Shown: positions 5,887 to 7,537 of the stretch, piece after piece
Numbering within the stretch: position 1 is the first letter of the stretch
How the letters are laid out: the number at the start of each line of letters is the position of its first letter
Source: Planctomycetota bacterium
GTDB taxonomy: Bacteria > Planctomycetota > UBA1135 > UBA2386
DNA length: 7,537 nucleotides
Direction of reading: 5' to 3'
Assembly (NCBI GenBank): GCA_020425915.1
Contig: JAGQQZ010000032.1
Coordinates: forward strand, 1 to 7,537
The notes under the pieces: model-generated
The model's input: only the letters and a program-made list of their open reading frames with translations
What the model was told of the DNA's origin: nothing
Databases searched by the model: none
Program-made: the position numbers and the translations under genes

Positions 5887-7088
5887 CGGGCCGCTCCGTC
5901 ACGGGTCGCGGCCACGCGACCCGGCAGGCCGTATAGCTTGACGAACCCTTCGCTGTCCGCTTGTTCGAACTTGGCGCTCTGACCGAACGTGGCCAGATCC
6001 TCCGAGTAGAGCGAGTTCGGCGACCGTGCGGCGACCGCGGTCGCCGAGCCCTTGTAGAGTTCGACGGTGACCTCACCGGTGACCGGGGCGGCGACATCGG
6101 TGAAGAATGCGTCGAGCGCGCGCCGTGCGGGGTGGAACCAGCGGCCCGTGTAGACCAGGTCCGCGTAGTCGAGCATGAGCTTCTCGGCGATCCGGAACGT
6201 GTCGCGTTCGATCGTCAGGCTGCGGAGCGTGCGCAGTGCCTCGAGGATGATCGTTCCTCCCGGCGTCTCGTAGACGCCGCGAGACTTCATTCCGACGAGA
6301 CGGTTCTCGCAGATGTCGACGCGGCCGACGCCGTGCTCGGCGCCGTGTGCGTTCAAGGCCTCCACGAGTGCGACCGGGCCGAGGTCACGGCCGTCGATGC
6401 CGACGGGGATGCCGGCTTCGAAGCGGAGTACGATCGATGCGGCGACGTCGGGAGCGTCCGCGGGATTCGTGGTCCAGGTCCAGACGTCATCGGGCGGCCG
6501 TTGGCCGGGATCTTCGAGTGCGCCGCCCTCGTGGCTGATGTGCCACAGGTTGCGATCCCGCGAGTAGATCTTGGTGCGGCTCGCCGTCACGGGAATCTCG
6601 TGCGCGGCGGCGTAGTCGAGCGCGTCCTCACGGCTGGTGATGCTCCAGTGGCGCCAGGGCGCGACGACCTGGAGTTCGGGGGCGAGGGCTTGGTACGCGA
6701 GCTCGAATCGCACCTGGTCGTTGCCCTTGCCGGTGCAGCCGTGGGCGACGTATCCCGCGCCGACTTCGCGCGCGTAGTCCACCTGGGCCTTCGCCAGGAT
6801 CGGTCGTGCCATGCTCGTCCCGAGCAAGTAGCGACCTTCGTAGACAGTCATCGCGCGCAGACAGGGCCAGACGCAGTCGGTGAGGAACGGGGTGCGCAGG
6901 TCCACGACACGGCAGGACGCCGCACCCGAGGCGGCGGCCTTCTGTTCGAGTCCCTCGAGTTCCTCGGCTCCCTGGCCGACATCGCCGGCGACAGCGTGGA
7001 CCTCGAGGCCGCGCTCCTCGCGGAGCCACGGAATGATGATCGACGTATCCAACCCGCCCGAATAGGCGAGCACGACTTTCTCTGTCAT
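5883..7088 (-). CDS. argG: Argininosuccinate synthase
   Basis: This 401-residue cytoplasmic enzyme joins citrulline and aspartate using ATP, releasing AMP and pyrophosphate, and makes the substrate of ArgH. The N-terminal ATP pyrophosphatase P-loop reads AYSGGLDTS at 8-16. A second family block, AHGCTGKGNDQ, is at 115-125, in the region that binds citrulline and aspartate. The length is standard for the family, and the frame is intact from ATG 7088 to a TGA shared with the argH start. It lies nine bases downstream of the argF stop. A partial ribosome binding site, AGTAGG (7097-7102 on the - strand, eight bases from the ATG), overlaps that stop codon. Together these point to one transcript and likely translational coupling. 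No separate promoter is visible before it. Confidence 0.98.
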   Translation of the reverse strand: MTEKVVLAYSGGLDTSIIIPWLREERGLEVHAVAGDVGQGAEELEGLEQKAAASGAASCRVVDLRTPFLTDCVWPCLRAMTVYEGRYLLGTSMARPILAKAQVDYAREVGAGYVAHGCTGKGNDQVRFELAYQALAPELQVVAPWRHWSITSREDALDYAAAHEIPVTASRTKIYSRDRNLWHISHEGGALEDPGQRPPDDVWTWTTNPADAPDVAASIVLRFEAGIPVGIDGRDLGPVALVEALNAHGAEHGVGRVDICENRLVGMKSRGVYETPGGTIILEALRTLRSLTIERDTFRIAEKLMLDYADLVYTGRWFHPARRALDAFFTDVAAPVTGEVTVELYKGSATAVAARSPNSLYSEDLATFGQSAKFEQADSEGFVKLYGLPGRVAATRDGAAR

Positions 7089-7097
7089 GCGGGAAGC

Positions 7098-7537
7098 CTA
7101 CTTGCAGAGCAGCATGACCAGCGCGGCCTTCTGCACGTGGAGCCGATTCTCGGCGATGTCGTAGACGATCGAACGAGGACCGTCCATGACGCTCGCGGTG
7201 ACCTCATGGCCGCGGTGTGCCGGCAGGCAGTGCATGAAGTAGGCGTCCTTGGCCGCCATCCCCATGAGTTCGTCGTCGACCTGGTAGTCGTGGAAGATCG
7301 CGGCCCGCTCCTCGACTTCGTCTTCCTGTCCCATGCTCGCCCAGACGTCGGTGTAGATCGCGTCGGCGCCTTCGGCGGCCTCGTGGGGATCGTTCATGAT
7401 GCGGACCTCGGCGCCCGTCTCGCGCGCCGAGATCATCGCTTCGTTGACGATCTTCGCGTTCGGTTCGTATCCCTCGGGTGTGCAGACCGTGATGTGTGCG
7501 CCGAGTCGAACCGCCGTGTTGAGCAGCGAGTGGCAGG
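7098..7537 (-). CDS. argF: Ornithine carbamoyltransferase, C-terminal part (5' end beyond the right edge)
   Basis: This enzyme transfers the carbamoyl group of carbamoyl phosphate to ornithine, giving citrulline. About 146 C-terminal residues are visible, ending at a TAG at 7098-7100. The frame stays open to the right edge. The ATG at 7434-7436 is internal, because the residues before it are typical OTCase sequence: CHSLLNTAVRLGAHITVCTPEG, which in whole family members follows a DGNN-type segment of the ornithine domain. Other marks are TDVWASMGQE and the active-site MHCLPAHRG loop, whose Cys contacts ornithine. HCLP together with the SMGQE loop separates it from aspartate and most acetylornithine transcarbamylases, so argF is the best call. 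An intact protein would be about 300-310 residues, so roughly half lies outside the window. It heads the argF-argG-argH run as far as can be seen, and the operon promoter must lie to the right. Confidence 0.96.
   Translation of the reverse strand, partial: CHSLLNTAVRLGAHITVCTPEGYEPNAKIVNEAMISARETGAEVRIMNDPHEAAEGADAIYTDVWASMGQEDEVEERAAIFHDYQVDDELMGMAAKDAYFMHCLPAHRGHEVTASVMDGPRSIVYDIAENRLHVQKAALVMLLCK

Noticed and set aside
4582..5982. 466-codon frame on the + strand opposite argH
   Set aside because: argH is certain from its motifs. This is its antisense shadow, with no recognisable domain.
7098..7436. argF as a short 112-residue protein starting at ATG 7436
   Set aside because: The frame stays open to the right edge and encodes conserved OTCase sequence (CHSLLNTAV) upstream of that ATG, so the gene is cut by the window, not truncated.

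Overview
This is a GC-rich, densely coded bacterial chromosome segment with eight protein genes and no RNA genes, insertion sequences or CRISPR array that I can see. The most likely source is a member of the Planctomycetota. The main reason is that the secreted nuclease ends in a roughly 125-residue domain opening with RYGTGCP, a type I remember as a recurrent C-terminal module in secreted proteins of large-genome marine planctomycetes. A secreted MA-clan peptidase-like protein of DUF1570 type also fits. This assignment rests on recalled family resemblance, not on a search.

Layout. The left edge holds the 3' part of an unrecognised helical protein (+ strand). It is followed at 745-1851 by an exported putative zinc peptidase with a clean HExxH-X18-E signature. 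Its leader contains a 28-nt imperfect hairpin. This gene runs into psd (phosphatidylserine decarboxylase, - strand, 1855-2628), with only three bases between the two stop codons. An 80-bp divergent gap separates psd from a small LysM lipoprotein gene (2709-3089, +). Next comes a secreted endonuclease I-family nuclease (3193-4470, +). It converges across 24 bp on an arginine operon on the - strand. Read in the direction of transcription, that operon is argF (5' end beyond the right edge), argG and argH.

How the genes work together. argF, argG and argH encode the last three steps of arginine synthesis: ornithine to citrulline, to argininosuccinate, to arginine plus fumarate. They are tightly packed, with a 9-bp gap and then a 4-bp ATGA overlap, and are almost certainly co-transcribed. 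psd makes phosphatidylethanolamine at the membrane. The peptidase, the LysM lipoprotein and the nuclease all carry export signals and act outside the cytoplasm, but nothing in the sequence links them into one pathway. The left half looks like ordinary core and envelope genes lying side by side. I found no convincing new multi-gene system. The most useful leads are the nuclease's C-terminal domain, the uncharacterised peptidase and the hairpin in the peptidase leader.
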